A DNA stretch of 64,000 nt from Micromussa lordhowensis (taxonomy: Eukaryota > Cnidaria > Anthozoa > Scleractinia > Lobophylliidae), in contig OZ026607.1 in the NCBI GenBank assembly GCA_964020085.1, positions 1,156,603 through 1,220,602 on the forward strand, given 5' to 3'. Of this stretch, positions 1 through 10,431 are shown one piece after another (position 1 is the stretch's first letter; each line of letters begins with the position of its first letter). The position numbers were made by a program, and so were the translations under genes. The notes under the pieces are model-generated. The model did no database searches, was not told where the DNA came from, and was given only the letters and a program-made list of their open reading frames with translations.

Positions 1-54
1 TTTGGCGATGATTTGTGTGTTGTAGCTTAGCTGGGATTTGAAACAACATAATGT

Positions 55-370
55 CTAGACTAGCATGCCATGTCATGTCATGCCATGTCACCTCACGTCA
101 CGTCATGTCACCTGAAACCATGTCATGTTATGTCATATCATGTCACGTCATGCCATGTCATGTCACCTCGTACCATGTCATGTTATGTCATATCATGTCA
201 CGTTATGCCGTGTCATACCATCTCATACCATGTCATGTTATGTATCATGTCACGTTATGCCATGTCATGCCATCTCATACCATATCAAGTTATGTCATAT
301 CATGTCACGTCATGTCATGCCATGTCATGCCATCTCATACCAAGTAACACCACGACTTTCTGTCATGCTA
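55..370. repeat. Degenerate pentanucleotide tandem repeat (CATGT-like)
   Basis: Nearly the whole interval parses into 5-base steps such as CATGT, CATGC, CACGT, CATAC and TATGT. Short apparent ORFs in all three plus frames are a by-product, because the common units contain no stop. There is no sign of coding use. Confidence 0.9.
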
Positions 371-420
371 TGTGTCATGTTATTTAAATTACGGCATAGA
401 GTAATTAACCAGCTAACTAA

Positions 421-2045
421 CTAAGGAAGATCTCCTTTAGTGTCAGTCAGTAATATCTGGCTTACATAAAACATATGTTAAAATCAATTGTTGTAAATAG
501 TCCAGAAACAGATATAATTACTAAATTGATTCAGTTGTTCGGAAAGGCAAAATTCACATTTCTTTAAAGAGCATCCGGCAATATAAATTAGAGAAGATTA
601 AAAAATTAACATTAAAAATCCATGTTTTAACAACAGTGCTCCTGAATCGAAATTTATAAGTAAAATATACAAAGGTTTCTATGGCAGCAAACTTTCCTGA
701 ACATACTGGGGGAATCGAAAAGAAATTTGCTATTATGACTGAAATTGCACTAGTGGAAAATTAGCAATGTTCTGGTTTAAGATAACGGGGTTTATAGTAT
801 ATTACGAATAATTCAAGACATTGTTACAGTTAGGCTAGCATGGCGACATGTAAGGGAAGCGAATTGTTTGAATGCAAGAAAATTGCTAAATAAAACCAAG
901 ATGATTTCCTGGATAATACATTGTTGCTTTCTTCATCCATTGTGTAACCTGAGTACATACATGACCTGTTTTTCCATAAATCTAGTTAGTGATGCGACAA
1001 ATGTGTTGTTATCGCTTAATGCAATTTTGCTTATTCGAGATTTTTTACAATCAAAATTCGTTTCTAAAAACTTTGAAATTTTAGTGATTTCTCTCTGGCT
1101 TACGACACTGACGCGCTTGAAATGAAATTGCTTATTTTTATGAAAAACGAAATAAAGTGAATCAAATTTGCTTCATGTTACTCCATGAATAAAAATAAAA
1201 CCAATATAAAGAAGCTTTAATTACTCGCTTGTATTAATGTACTTTTTAAAACTGCTCTTCTGCCAAATACGATCGCAAAATATATCGATTCTGCCCACAG
1301 TATTAAATCAAATCTAGTAATACGTACCTTGAAAATTATAAACCTGAAATTGTTGGGGTGAATATGTTGGGCTTAAAACGAGATGACATCAATGTCGCTC
1401 ACGCGTTGTAATGACAAAAAAACACACAGCACCAGCTGCATCGACGTCTTAAATCTCCATTTGTAAATTACGTTTAATTTAATATTTCTATCCAATTACT
1501 CTTAAGACATTGACAACCGCAAATACAAAAATTACACCCTTTTGTCTCGCATAGATGATGAATAAAATGGGTGCTGAAGGTGGAAGGGGCGTCGAAAGAT
1601 AAAACATCTACTGGTGTAGCTCTTAATGAAATTCGGTTGAAACATTTATCGCCAAATAGAACAATCGAAATTCACACTAATTAACTGTTTTGTTTATTTT
1701 GCTTTTTTTTAAAGAAAAGGCATAGCATCGATAGAAATCAGTTTTGTTAATTAGATCGATTTTAGCACCAAAGAACTAAAAACAAAATTTAAAATATTGT
1801 CAACAGAGAATAAATATAATTTCCGCGGTTCATTTATATCGTTTGTTCTTGCATGAATATGACCAACAAGAATATAATTTTACATGTAAATGGTAACAAT
1901 ACGGAATTGATTTCGCTTATCATCTCGTTTGGCAATGGAACTAAGTGTTAGAAAGGATGAAGATCGAAATCTTTTCACAAAGTTACAACAAATATTCAAT
2001 ATCTAAGCAGAAAGTGCGTCATAGTCGAGTTTTTCTCCTTTAAAA
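421..2045. other. AT-rich intergenic DNA, no gene seen
   Basis: Only short ORFs without homology-like composition occur. I see no splice-bounded exon, tRNA or long repeat here. Confidence 0.6.
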
Positions 2046-2049
2046 GGGC

Positions 2050-2383
2050 GGCGTCTACACTACGACAGAGAAATTTGAAAACGCAGCTTCATTTAATTTC
2101 CACGGTTAGGCCTACCGTCCACACTAATCCGTCACGAAAACGGAGCTTTTCGAAAACGCTTTTCAAACCGGAGGAATTTGAAAACGCCCGCTTATCGTTT
2201 TCGTCTGGACGGAAAATATTTTTGAAAACGGAGCTTTTCGAAAACGATGACGTCACGATAATGCTGTGATTTCCCTGACCGAGTTTTCCTCAAACACAAA
2301 TCCAAAATGACCGGTTTTTAAATTCCTCGGACGCAGTGTGGACGGAAAACATTTGATGTGTTTTCTGGAGTAGTGTGGACGAG
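2050..2383. mobile_element. MITE-like interspersed element with CGTCYACACTAC ends
   Basis: The left end has CGTCTACACTAC (2052-2063) and the right end GTAGTGTGGACG (2370-2381), an inverted pair with one mismatch. Between them, variants of GAAAACGGAGCTTTTCGAAAACG and 'gtccacacta / gtgtggacgg' recur on both strands. There is no coding capacity. The pattern fits a non-autonomous inverted-repeat element. The superfamily cannot be assigned by eye and no clear target duplication was found. Confidence 0.6.
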
Positions 2384-2392
2384 GCTATACTT

Positions 2393-3360
2393 GCACAGCA
2401 ATAACATCATTGCTGTTGTGTCATTCTTATATTGAGCGCGTTTTGAGATGTTTCCTGAAAACAGTGAGACAGAAGGAGCCATGCATGTTAGACAGAGTTT
2501 TAACGTGCGTAATATTTACTATTGACAACTTTCTGACGAGCAGTTGTGCTGACAACTGCGATATGAAAAGTAAACCAACAAACACAGAAGTAATCGGTAC
2601 AGAAGGCTTTATTAGATGAGTAGTAGAGGAAAATGATGACGTATTACAAGGATCTAGAACAACAAAGCTCGCGCTTAGTCTAGACGGAACTGTTTGTATT
2701 TTCTTAAAGGAAACCCTAGCAACCCTTTCTAGCAGGAGCCTCACGTTAACAGCTGAGTTTTACCGCAAACACGTTGACTGTTAGTGTTGCTGAAAAGCAA
2801 GCTTATCATCATTACAATCATCTCTGGGTTTTTCGACAAAACTGTAAAAAATACTGTAAAATGTTTGGGTATTTTGTAATGTTGGGAAGAACACCTATTC
2901 CGCTTATACCTCCGATTTTACATGTACATGTGTTGAACTGGTAACATTGTAAACTAGGTAAACACATGCAGATGGTGAATAAAGATATCAAAAAAAAAAA
3001 ATCCTGAAGATTCTTCATATTGAAATTCTCGTGGCTGTAGCTAGCTGTTCCTTATCCCTCAAGTCTTCACTATATGGCATCCTGTTTTTGTATTTTTTTT
3101 AACTTTGTTATTTGTAATCCACCTTAATCTTTCTTAGCTTTATCTTTCTCTCAGTATCCCACAACTCCTTGCGGTCAGTAACTGTCGGATACGGTCAGTT
3201 TATTTTCATTCCATCTGTAAACATGACCAACTATTGTCATATTAAAATCGCTCTAAATCAAGATAAAATTTAAGCCATGATCATAAAAAAATAAACAAAA
3301 AGTTCATACCAACTATAAACTTTGAAACCTGAAAAGAAAATATTTACTTTTCAACACGGT
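2393..3360. other. Intergenic, no gene seen
   Basis: A short A-run lies at about 2990-3002 and a T-run near 3100. The ORFs here are short, overlap on both strands and show no recognisable domains. Confidence 0.5.
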
Positions 3361-3978
3361 TCAGGTGTGGTAAAGTTCGGCCGACGAATTCTGTTCAAAT
3401 TCAGTTACAGACGGTTTTTTGACTTTCTCAGTTTCAATTACTCTTTCTTGCGTAGAACTCAACCGTAAATATCTACAATTCCTTATGGTTTCGGTATCAA
3501 TTTGTTCTTTCTTTGCGAAGTCCATTTGTAGTTGTGTCTCAGTTTGTATTTCTCTCAAGCCTTTCTCAACGTTTTTGTACAAAGGTGGGAAATAATATGG
3601 AGATCGCTCTAATTGCGTCCTCTCTTCATAAACAAGTGTTGGAAGTTTTTCTTGTGATTCAACGGGGATTCTTGATTCCTCAGCAGGCTTTTCAAGTTCT
3701 TGGTCCGTGTTCCTGGCAGTTCGCCTCGAGGAAAGTTCCCTCCGCTCTTTCAGAACTAAATTACTCCGTAAGAAGTACTTCTTCTCCAAGGACAACCGTT
3801 GGCTAGCATCTTGTTGCTCGCGGCGAATTTGCTTCTCTAAACTCTGAAATCGTCTCTGTTCCGCAGTAAATGAAATGTTGAATTTTTTCTTCGTCGCGTT
3901 TCCAAGTGCTGGTAAAACAACGTCGATATTACTCCTTGAAAAACAAATCTCGTCGCCTTGTAAATAGTTTCCATCCAT
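3361..3978 (-). CDS. Uncharacterised charged, probably helical protein
   Basis: I do not recognise this gene. It is a single uninterrupted ORF. I prefer the internal ATG at 3978 (205 residues), because the 18 residues upstream of it, from the ATG at 4032, look like translated leader. The protein is rich in K, E, R and Q, with a likely coiled-coil or extended helix at about residues 35-80, a basic/serine patch at about 80-90, and an aromatic-proline motif (SPYYFPPLYKN) at about 125-135. There is no signal peptide or membrane segment. Composition differs from the surrounding AT-rich DNA, which favours real coding. It could instead be one exon of a longer gene, as the window shows no clear partner exons. 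Confidence 0.5.
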   Translation of the reverse strand: MDGNYLQGDEICFSRSNIDVVLPALGNATKKKFNISFTAEQRRFQSLEKQIRREQQDASQRLSLEKKYFLRSNLVLKERRELSSRRTARNTDQELEKPAEESRIPVESQEKLPTLVYEERTQLERSPYYFPPLYKNVEKGLREIQTETQLQMDFAKKEQIDTETIRNCRYLRLSSTQERVIETEKVKKPSVTEFEQNSSAELYHT

Positions 3979-4032
3979 ATTTACAAATACTATTTTCGTA
4001 ATTTCAAAATGTTTATATTTCGAAGACAGCAA

Positions 4033-5488
4033 CTGAATTAAAATAAATTGATCTAATCAACAGAACCAGACAGAGATATTTCATGGCAAAGATCGAAGTT
4101 ATACACACATAAATTTGAACTCTTGTTGTCTTGTTTGCCTCTTATTTGCAGATCTCCTCCAGACTGTGTCGAGAGGCAAATAACTTTAACAGTATCCTCA
4201 AAGTAGTCGTGTATTTTGCATATTAATAGCACACCTTCTCATCCTCCAGGCGTCCCGGTGTTAAAAGCTTTGAAACTTATTACAACCAGTTATTTAATCT
4301 CAAAGAAAAACTTCTCGCGTCCACTAAATTCAATTCTCATATTTCGTGTTGGCAGTGCAGCAGATCTATTTGTTTGCAAAGAAAGCTAATCTAGACAGAA
4401 AACGTAAGATATACCCGACAGATAATCTGTGTAGCACACTTTTGAGATTCTTATCTTGTTTTTTCCGTTCGCAATCAGCTGCGATCCTGTCATTGTTTTG
4501 TCCTTTATTATGAAAATTACGTGACGTAACTAAGTGAGTCGTATATTTATCCTTTTAACATGGAAGATAATTGCCATTTTGCAGGAATTGAGTTTCGTGC
4601 AACAAAAACTAAGACGAATCGCTGCGATGGAAAGCTTTTCGCGACGTGAAATTGCGCCTTTTTAATAATTTAAAAATTGGACGTTTTTCAACCTTACCAT
4701 GGCACAAATGAAGTGGTGAAAATTTTCTTGCCGTAAAACAGACATCAAAACAATCGCAAACCAATTTAAAATATTCTCAGGAAGCTCTCATAGAAAAAAA
4801 AAGAGTTCAAGTGCTTTTTTTTATTTTCTGAACCAAGTGAATTTTTAAGAAACACCTAATTTTGCTGAATAAATTACCAAGATTTTGCCTTATTGATTTT
4901 TCTTCACGCTCCTAAGCTTAAAATATTGCATTTAACACCGGATGTTTTTAAGTTTAGCTTGATCTGGCACCAGAACATGCATATGATTTCAACGAAAACA
5001 AACTCAGAATAGTATGCAAGTACGTGCTGTTTTTGAAAAATCAATCCACAATAATTACATAATATCATATTTCTTATATTAGTGAAGTTGATAGAGGCAG
5101 GGCAAGAGTTATCAACGATTTTCAAAATATTCATAGTGCCGAAGCTTTAGGAATAAAACAAAAGAAAACAACATTGAAGTTGAGGAATAAATAAATAATT
5201 TCGCTTGTTTTCGTCTCCGAAGCAACGGCGCATAGGGGCTCGTACCCAGACCTCCTGGTTTGCCCGCCACGCTCCGAATCAGCTCGAATGAGATTTATTC
5301 TGCCGCTCATACTTCTCTTACGGTTTGATCAATTTTCTCTCTTGTGACGCAATTCTACTGACGTCGACGAGTAGATTGCAGATTCTTATACAGTATTCGT
5401 ATATTAACATCGTATATTTAACAACTGGTTCATGCTTTAGCGTGAACTATCGAGTTATGGAGCACGTGGGAAGTTTGGAGAGCACGAA
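4033..5488. other. Intergenic, no gene seen
   Basis: AT-rich sequence with only short random ORFs. There are no splice-bounded exons with recognisable coding character. Confidence 0.5.
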
Positions 5489-5538
5489 AGAAGCGTAAGA
5501 GTTGCCCGAGGCGATAGCCGAGGACAACTCTAGCTTCT
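5489..5538. repeat. Short hairpin (foldback repeat fragment)
   Basis: The arms AGAAGC..AGAGTTG and CAACTCT..GCTTCT flank the core GAGGCGATAGCCGAGG. A related half-site (caactctag) recurs at about 55730. It is probably the end of an interspersed repeat. Confidence 0.5.
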
Positions 5539-6012
5539 TGACGTCACCTATTGTTATTAATATGCCAACCAGCGAACCACTGGGTGGTGAAACAAAGAAT
5601 TCTTTCGTTTAACGTTTTGAACATTTAAATAACAAAAGCAATGTTTGTAAACAAATATCTTCCAAAGCTCGATATAGTTTTTCAGTTCGATCACAATAGA
5701 GACACTGGATTAATCACGGGCCAAGATAACGTAACTTACTTTGGCGTGGAGCCATCCACAGATCCGTATCAAATTAAAGGTTCTGAAAGCATGCAACTCC
5801 CGTAGACATAGCTAGCAAGACCTTGCCGCCAACAATTCAAATCTCTCCCTGCCGCCATCTTGTATTTGATGTGATACGTTATGTAAGCAGAGTGAGTTGA
5901 CGAATCTGTCCCAGGCCAACTCTATTTACTCAAATGATCAACACCACTTCCTTTTATCGGCTTTACCTCGGTGTAAAAACCTCACAACTGATGTCACATC
6001 TGCACCACAATA

Positions 6013-6690
6013 ATGGTTCTCTGGTTCTCCGGTTCTCCGGTTCTCCGGTTCTCCGGTTCTCCGGTTCTCCGGTTCTCCGGTTCTCCGGTTCTCCGGTTCT
6101 CCGGTTCTCCGGTTCTCCGGTTCTCCGGTTCTCCGGTTCTCCGGTTCTCCGGTTCTCCGGTTCTCCGGTTCTCCGGTTCTCCGGTTCTCCGGTTCTCCGG
6201 TTCTCCGGTTCTCCGGTTCTCCGGTTCTCCGGTTCTCCGGTTCTCCGGTTCTCCGGTTCTCCGGTTCTCCGGTTCTCCGGTTCTCCGGTTCTCCGGTTCT
6301 CCGGTTCTCCGGTTCTTCGGTTCTCTGGTTCTCTGGTTCTTTGGTTCTCCGGTTCTCCGGTTCTCCGGTTCTCCGGTTCTCCAGTTCTCCGGTTCTCTGG
6401 TTCTCTGGTTCTTTGGTTCTTTGGTTCTTTGGTTCTTTGGTTCTTTGGTTCTCCGGTTCTCCGGTTCTCTGGTTCTCTGGTTCTTTGGTTCTCGTGCTTC
6501 TCTTGGTTCTCTGGTTCTCTGGTTCTCTGGTTCTCTGGTTCTCTGGTTCTCTGGTTCTCTGGTTCTCTGGTTCTCTGGTTCTCTGGTTCTCTGGTTCTCT
6601 GGTTCTCTGGTTCTCTGGTTCTCTGGTTCTCTGGTTCTCTGGTTCTCGTGCTTCTCTTGGTTCTCTGGTTCTCGTGGTTCTCTCCATACG
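6013..6690. repeat. Octanucleotide minisatellite (GGTTCTCC)n grading into (GGTTCTCT)n
   Basis: About 80 tandem 8-bp units. The left part (about 6020-6315) is nearly pure GGTTCTCC. The middle mixes CC, CT and TT endings. The right part (about 6510-6645) is nearly pure GGTTCTCT, with two interruptions reading GTGCTTCTC. Every unit-to-unit change is a C-to-T transition at the CCGG site, as expected from CpG decay. The unit contains no stop in most frames, so long low-complexity ORFs appear on both strands. I treat these as artefacts. Confidence 0.95.
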
Positions 6691-6789
6691 TTTGGCTCTG
6701 AGCCAGCAATAATAATGGTCAGTGGTTCTAAACATTCTCTGTTCTTGATCGCCCCCTTGATCTCAGGGGCGGGCTCTTCGAGTATCAAC

Positions 6790-6994
6790 ATGGATGGCGA
6801 GAGCGAAATTCGAAATATTCAGAAACTGGAAGCGAGCCTGGCGGACGTTACCCTACCATTCGAAGACATTGTGCCGGAGGCGGCGAGAGAATGGACGGAA
6901 CGAATTGCAGAAAGTCACGAAACTTCTCGAGAGATGTTACTGTTAAGTGCACTGACATCGACGAGTGCACTTATTGGAAAAAAGCTTACTGAAG
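6790..6994 (+). pseudogene. Isolated exon resembling the start of DUF3987-type proteins
   Basis: An ATG at 6790 opens a frame that reads into a consensus donor (GAAG|GTATTT) after 6994. The encoded 68 residues contain the pattern LPFEDIVPEAAREWTERIA followed by a helix with LLLSALTSTSALIGKKL. This resembles the N-terminal lead-in of DUF3987 proteins (a primase/helicase-associated family common in phages and plasmids), where P..l..w...iA and a laaLaalsaliG segment precede a P-loop ATPase. No P-loop exon follows in the next 3 kb, so I call it an orphan first exon or gene fragment. The octanucleotide array lies immediately upstream. Without splicing the frame would continue to a stop at 7164. 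The family link is by eye only. Confidence 0.4.
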
Positions 6995-7164
6995 GTATTT
7001 TTCACATAGCAAGGAAAGGGTTTTTGACATTTGAAATGGTCAAGAGCCTTGTCTTGAATCTGTACAGCGCAGTTCAAAGTCGTTTTCCCAATTTCAATAG
7101 CACCAAACGCCGTCAACTCATCATCGGTTTTATACCCGTCTTTCGTAGCCGAAATTCATTGTGA

Positions 7165-8061
7165 CCCGTCAGTTTCCAGAACCGCCCTTCACAGTAATCT
7201 TACACCAGGAACGCAAATAATGGTTACACAGGAATGTCTTACACAGCAATTTCGCGAAAGCCAACAAACACCTCGTGTCCACTTGACCAATGTCACGTGG
7301 ACAAGAGGCAAAAAGCGTTAATTTTCTCTTCGCGGTTTAGCCTTTTCGATCGTCCCCATTGACCGAGAGCCTGGAACAGGCTATTCGCGGGTTAGTTAAG
7401 GAAGTTGTAACAGTACTGTAAAACACACAGACTCACAATCTTCTACTAAGTTTCGATAAAGGGCTAACGCTCAGAAAGTCAGCTAAAATTACCTGGGGCG
7501 ATCAATTTCCCTGAACATAATGATAAAGAAAGTGCCTCATTTGATGAAGCCTTAATACGGTGGATGCCTAGTCTCTTCCAGGCGCTGCAACCTCTAGAGG
7601 CCGTTCTTTTTCATTTCAGCAAGCGCAGTTAGCGCAAACTGGGCCGGAGTGAGCAAACAAAGCGCGAGCGGGAGCTGGTGGCGAGTTAGTGTGCGCCCCT
7701 CCTCGCTAGTTAATTATTTTATTTTATTATATGGCTACAAAAGTACGTGCACTCTGATTGGCTGCTGAGCGGGCATTATTTTCTTGTAATGACCGGGCAT
7801 TATGAAATTTTTTCTCGGCTCGACGGCTCTTTTGAGTTGTGAGTAAAAAACTATGTGCGCGTGGGCGAAAACAACAGAAAAGATGGACAAAGTACTACTA
7901 TATTTTCAATAACTGAGAGAAAAACTAGGACACAGATACTTCTTTAGTATGAGCGACAAAGAAAGCCGTAGCGCGCGCAAGCGGATGTGGAAAATTACTT
8001 GCGGTGTTCAGTTTATTATATTCTTTTGAACAATAGTGCTTAAAAGGCCACATAATAAATA
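7165..8061. other. Intergenic, no gene seen
   Basis: Contains low-complexity 'gagcgggcatt / gaccgggcatt' text at about 7768-7800, probably interspersed-repeat debris. No coding exon is recognisable. Confidence 0.45.
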
Positions 8062-8204
8062 ACTTATTAACCTCGTCCGTTCGGTCATTACAGGGAAATC
8101 TCAGACCTCGGCCTTAATGTATTGACCTCGCTATCGCTCGGTCAATACATCAAGGACTCGGTCTGAGATTTCCCTGTAATGACCTCACTCTCGGTTAATA
8201 AGTA
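8062..8204. repeat. Long imperfect palindrome (foldback element)
   Basis: The left arm (ACTTATTAACC, then GGTCATTACAGGGAAATCTC, AGACC and TGTATTGACC) is repeated in reverse complement to about 8204. The conserved blocks are near identical and the short spacers between them differ (for example tcgtccgttc against gagagtga). The loop is near 8130. It is likely a foldback MITE, and the block/spacer pattern suggests compensated stem sequence. Confidence 0.8.
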
Positions 8205-10431
8205 GTATATAATTTTTTTTTACTATCGCGCGGGCGACTGGGGATGAGGCATTTCCAGGCGTTCAGTTAGCTGGGGCGTGGCGTGAAAAACGGCAGAGCG
8301 AAAAAAGGAGAGGCTTCCTACGCCTACCATATTTTTAGCGCGCTATTCCGCGCTGCGCCTGACCTGAACAGCTGGAATAGGCTATGGGTGCCGTAATTTT
8401 ACTTGCCACTGTCACAGACAATTACAGTAACACAAATTTGAAGTTCACTCTGTTTTATTGCAAAAATCAAAACATTTCTTAGCAGTTACTAGCCTACAAA
8501 TTAACTTGTTTATTACAAAATATCAACCTGACATTTTCTAACTATGGTATTGGTATCGTCTAAGTATGCGTTATTAAATTATCTAAGAGCTTTAACATTA
8601 TGTCTGCGTCAGAAAGCTAACACTTGACAATGAGTGAGTTTAACACGATATACTTACGAAGGTGTATGACTCTTGCCGATCATCCTCGGGGATTCCGACA
8701 GACCATCAGGTAGGCCCTCGGATGTTCGGCGGTGTTCGGTTTCCACGAAGACAAACGTTTTCTGTTCCACTGACAGCGATTTAAATTACAGTTCACTAAA
8801 AATGCCGAGGCCATTTAAAATGTCGAGCAATTTTGCAATAAGCTATTTTGTCGTTTTTTCAAGTTAAGTTTAGTGTACGCGAAAGTCTTTCTGGCTTAAG
8901 CAAGAAGCGAGGAATGGTAACAACAACAGTACAAGCGAACAGTAAGAAACAGACTGTGTGATTGGTTCCTAGACAAGGGTTGTAAGGCTCACATAGTAAC
9001 ACAACGTTACGTCGAAAAGTACTTCCAGTAACGCAACGCTACTTCGGAACCTACAGTTCCCTCTTTCCCGACCCCCTACCCCCACACAAATATACATATC
9101 TACACACTGGGATAACAAGAACACTGTTAAACGAAAACTTGAAATTCATCTGTAAAATTTCAAATTACACCTTGCAGGCTCTGAACTTTAGTACAGATGG
9201 CTTTAAAAAGTTCTGCTTACTCCATTTTTGCTTACAGAGTTTAGGTTTGACAGCACAATACTTCCGTCATTCAAACTATTTCGACGCACGTTTCACAAAT
9301 TTGCGACCAATTTCGCCTTTTAGCTTTCTTTCTTAACTAGAAGAAAACAAGTACAGGCTTGTAAACATTGCACGGTTAGTAACAAGAGTTTAACTGACCA
9401 TTTCCTTGTCAAACTAGAAATAGCTGTTGCCGAAGAAAGCTACTGCAACAGTTATACTCCAGAGGGTTTTAGACTTGAGACTGAAAAACTGTTATGGAAT
9501 CTCCTGGTTAGTTAGTATATTTCCTTCTCATTTAGAAACTTGATTTATATTTATCCCTATCCCTTTTTACAGTTTGATAAGGATGATTTACCATCGTACC
9601 GTTATATATCTATGTATATGCATTTTATATAAGTTAATTTTCCATGCAGTATTTGCATAGAGTATCTGAAGTACACAGTACTCATTATTGAGAAACAGAG
9701 CGTGTAACAACACGCGCTTTTAATCCTGGGATCGAGCGTGAAAACTATGGCGGACAAAGCTAAGCTATCATATCGTTTCCAGTACTACTCCGACTACTAA
9801 CATGAAACCAAGTGAGAGGAAAGTTTCTCTTCTACAGGCTGATAGTCTTCAAACACTTTTACGAAACTGTGGCACCGAGGACTCGTTTCAACGTAACGCC
9901 GACGAAGAGATCCGAGGTCTTCCGAGTAGGCCCGATTTGCCAAATTTCTAAATCTTGCCAGTTACCTTATGTACTCAGTCACGAATCTTCGAGAGCGACT
10001 ATCTGCAAGGTTTCACACGGGAACATTGCAGCAACGTCACGAATGTTGTAGAAGCCTTCCACGAGCGGAGAAAATTATGAAAATCAACATATGCTACAAA
10101 CTCTTACAAACTTATCACCCTTTTGTCAAAGTAGTGAGTGTACAGAATCTCATCTCTTTCACGCCTCTTAACCACTAATACTGATTAAGCTTTTGTCACG
10201 TTTATATTACTATTACATTACTACATTTATAACGATTATTAGTATGCTATATACATTGAAAGACATACGGACGTCATGTGGAATCTGCGGGTCTCCCCTT
10301 GTTTTCAGCCCTCTCTCGGTTGTATCATGCTGAGAGCGCCAGGAAACTACACACACACACACACAGGAGTGGCTCGTGTGAGTTCCACGCCCAAAACGCT
10401 TCAAAAATTATTCAAGAAAAATACCCTGTCT
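8205..10431. other. Intergenic and probable 3' flank of the DUSP10-like gene
   Basis: There are no exons with recognisable coding character. A (CA)n run of about 16 bases sits at 10350-10365, inside the likely 3' UTR of the minus-strand phosphatase gene. Confidence 0.5.

Noticed and set aside
51..424. Three overlapping plus-strand ORFs rich in M, S, C and H
   Set aside because: Translation artefact of the CATGT-type pentanucleotide repeat.
5934..6790. Long ORFs on both strands (250 to 380 codons) over the octanucleotide array
   Set aside because: They exist because the 8-bp unit lacks stops in most frames. Several overlap in different frames on both strands, and the products are pure repeat.
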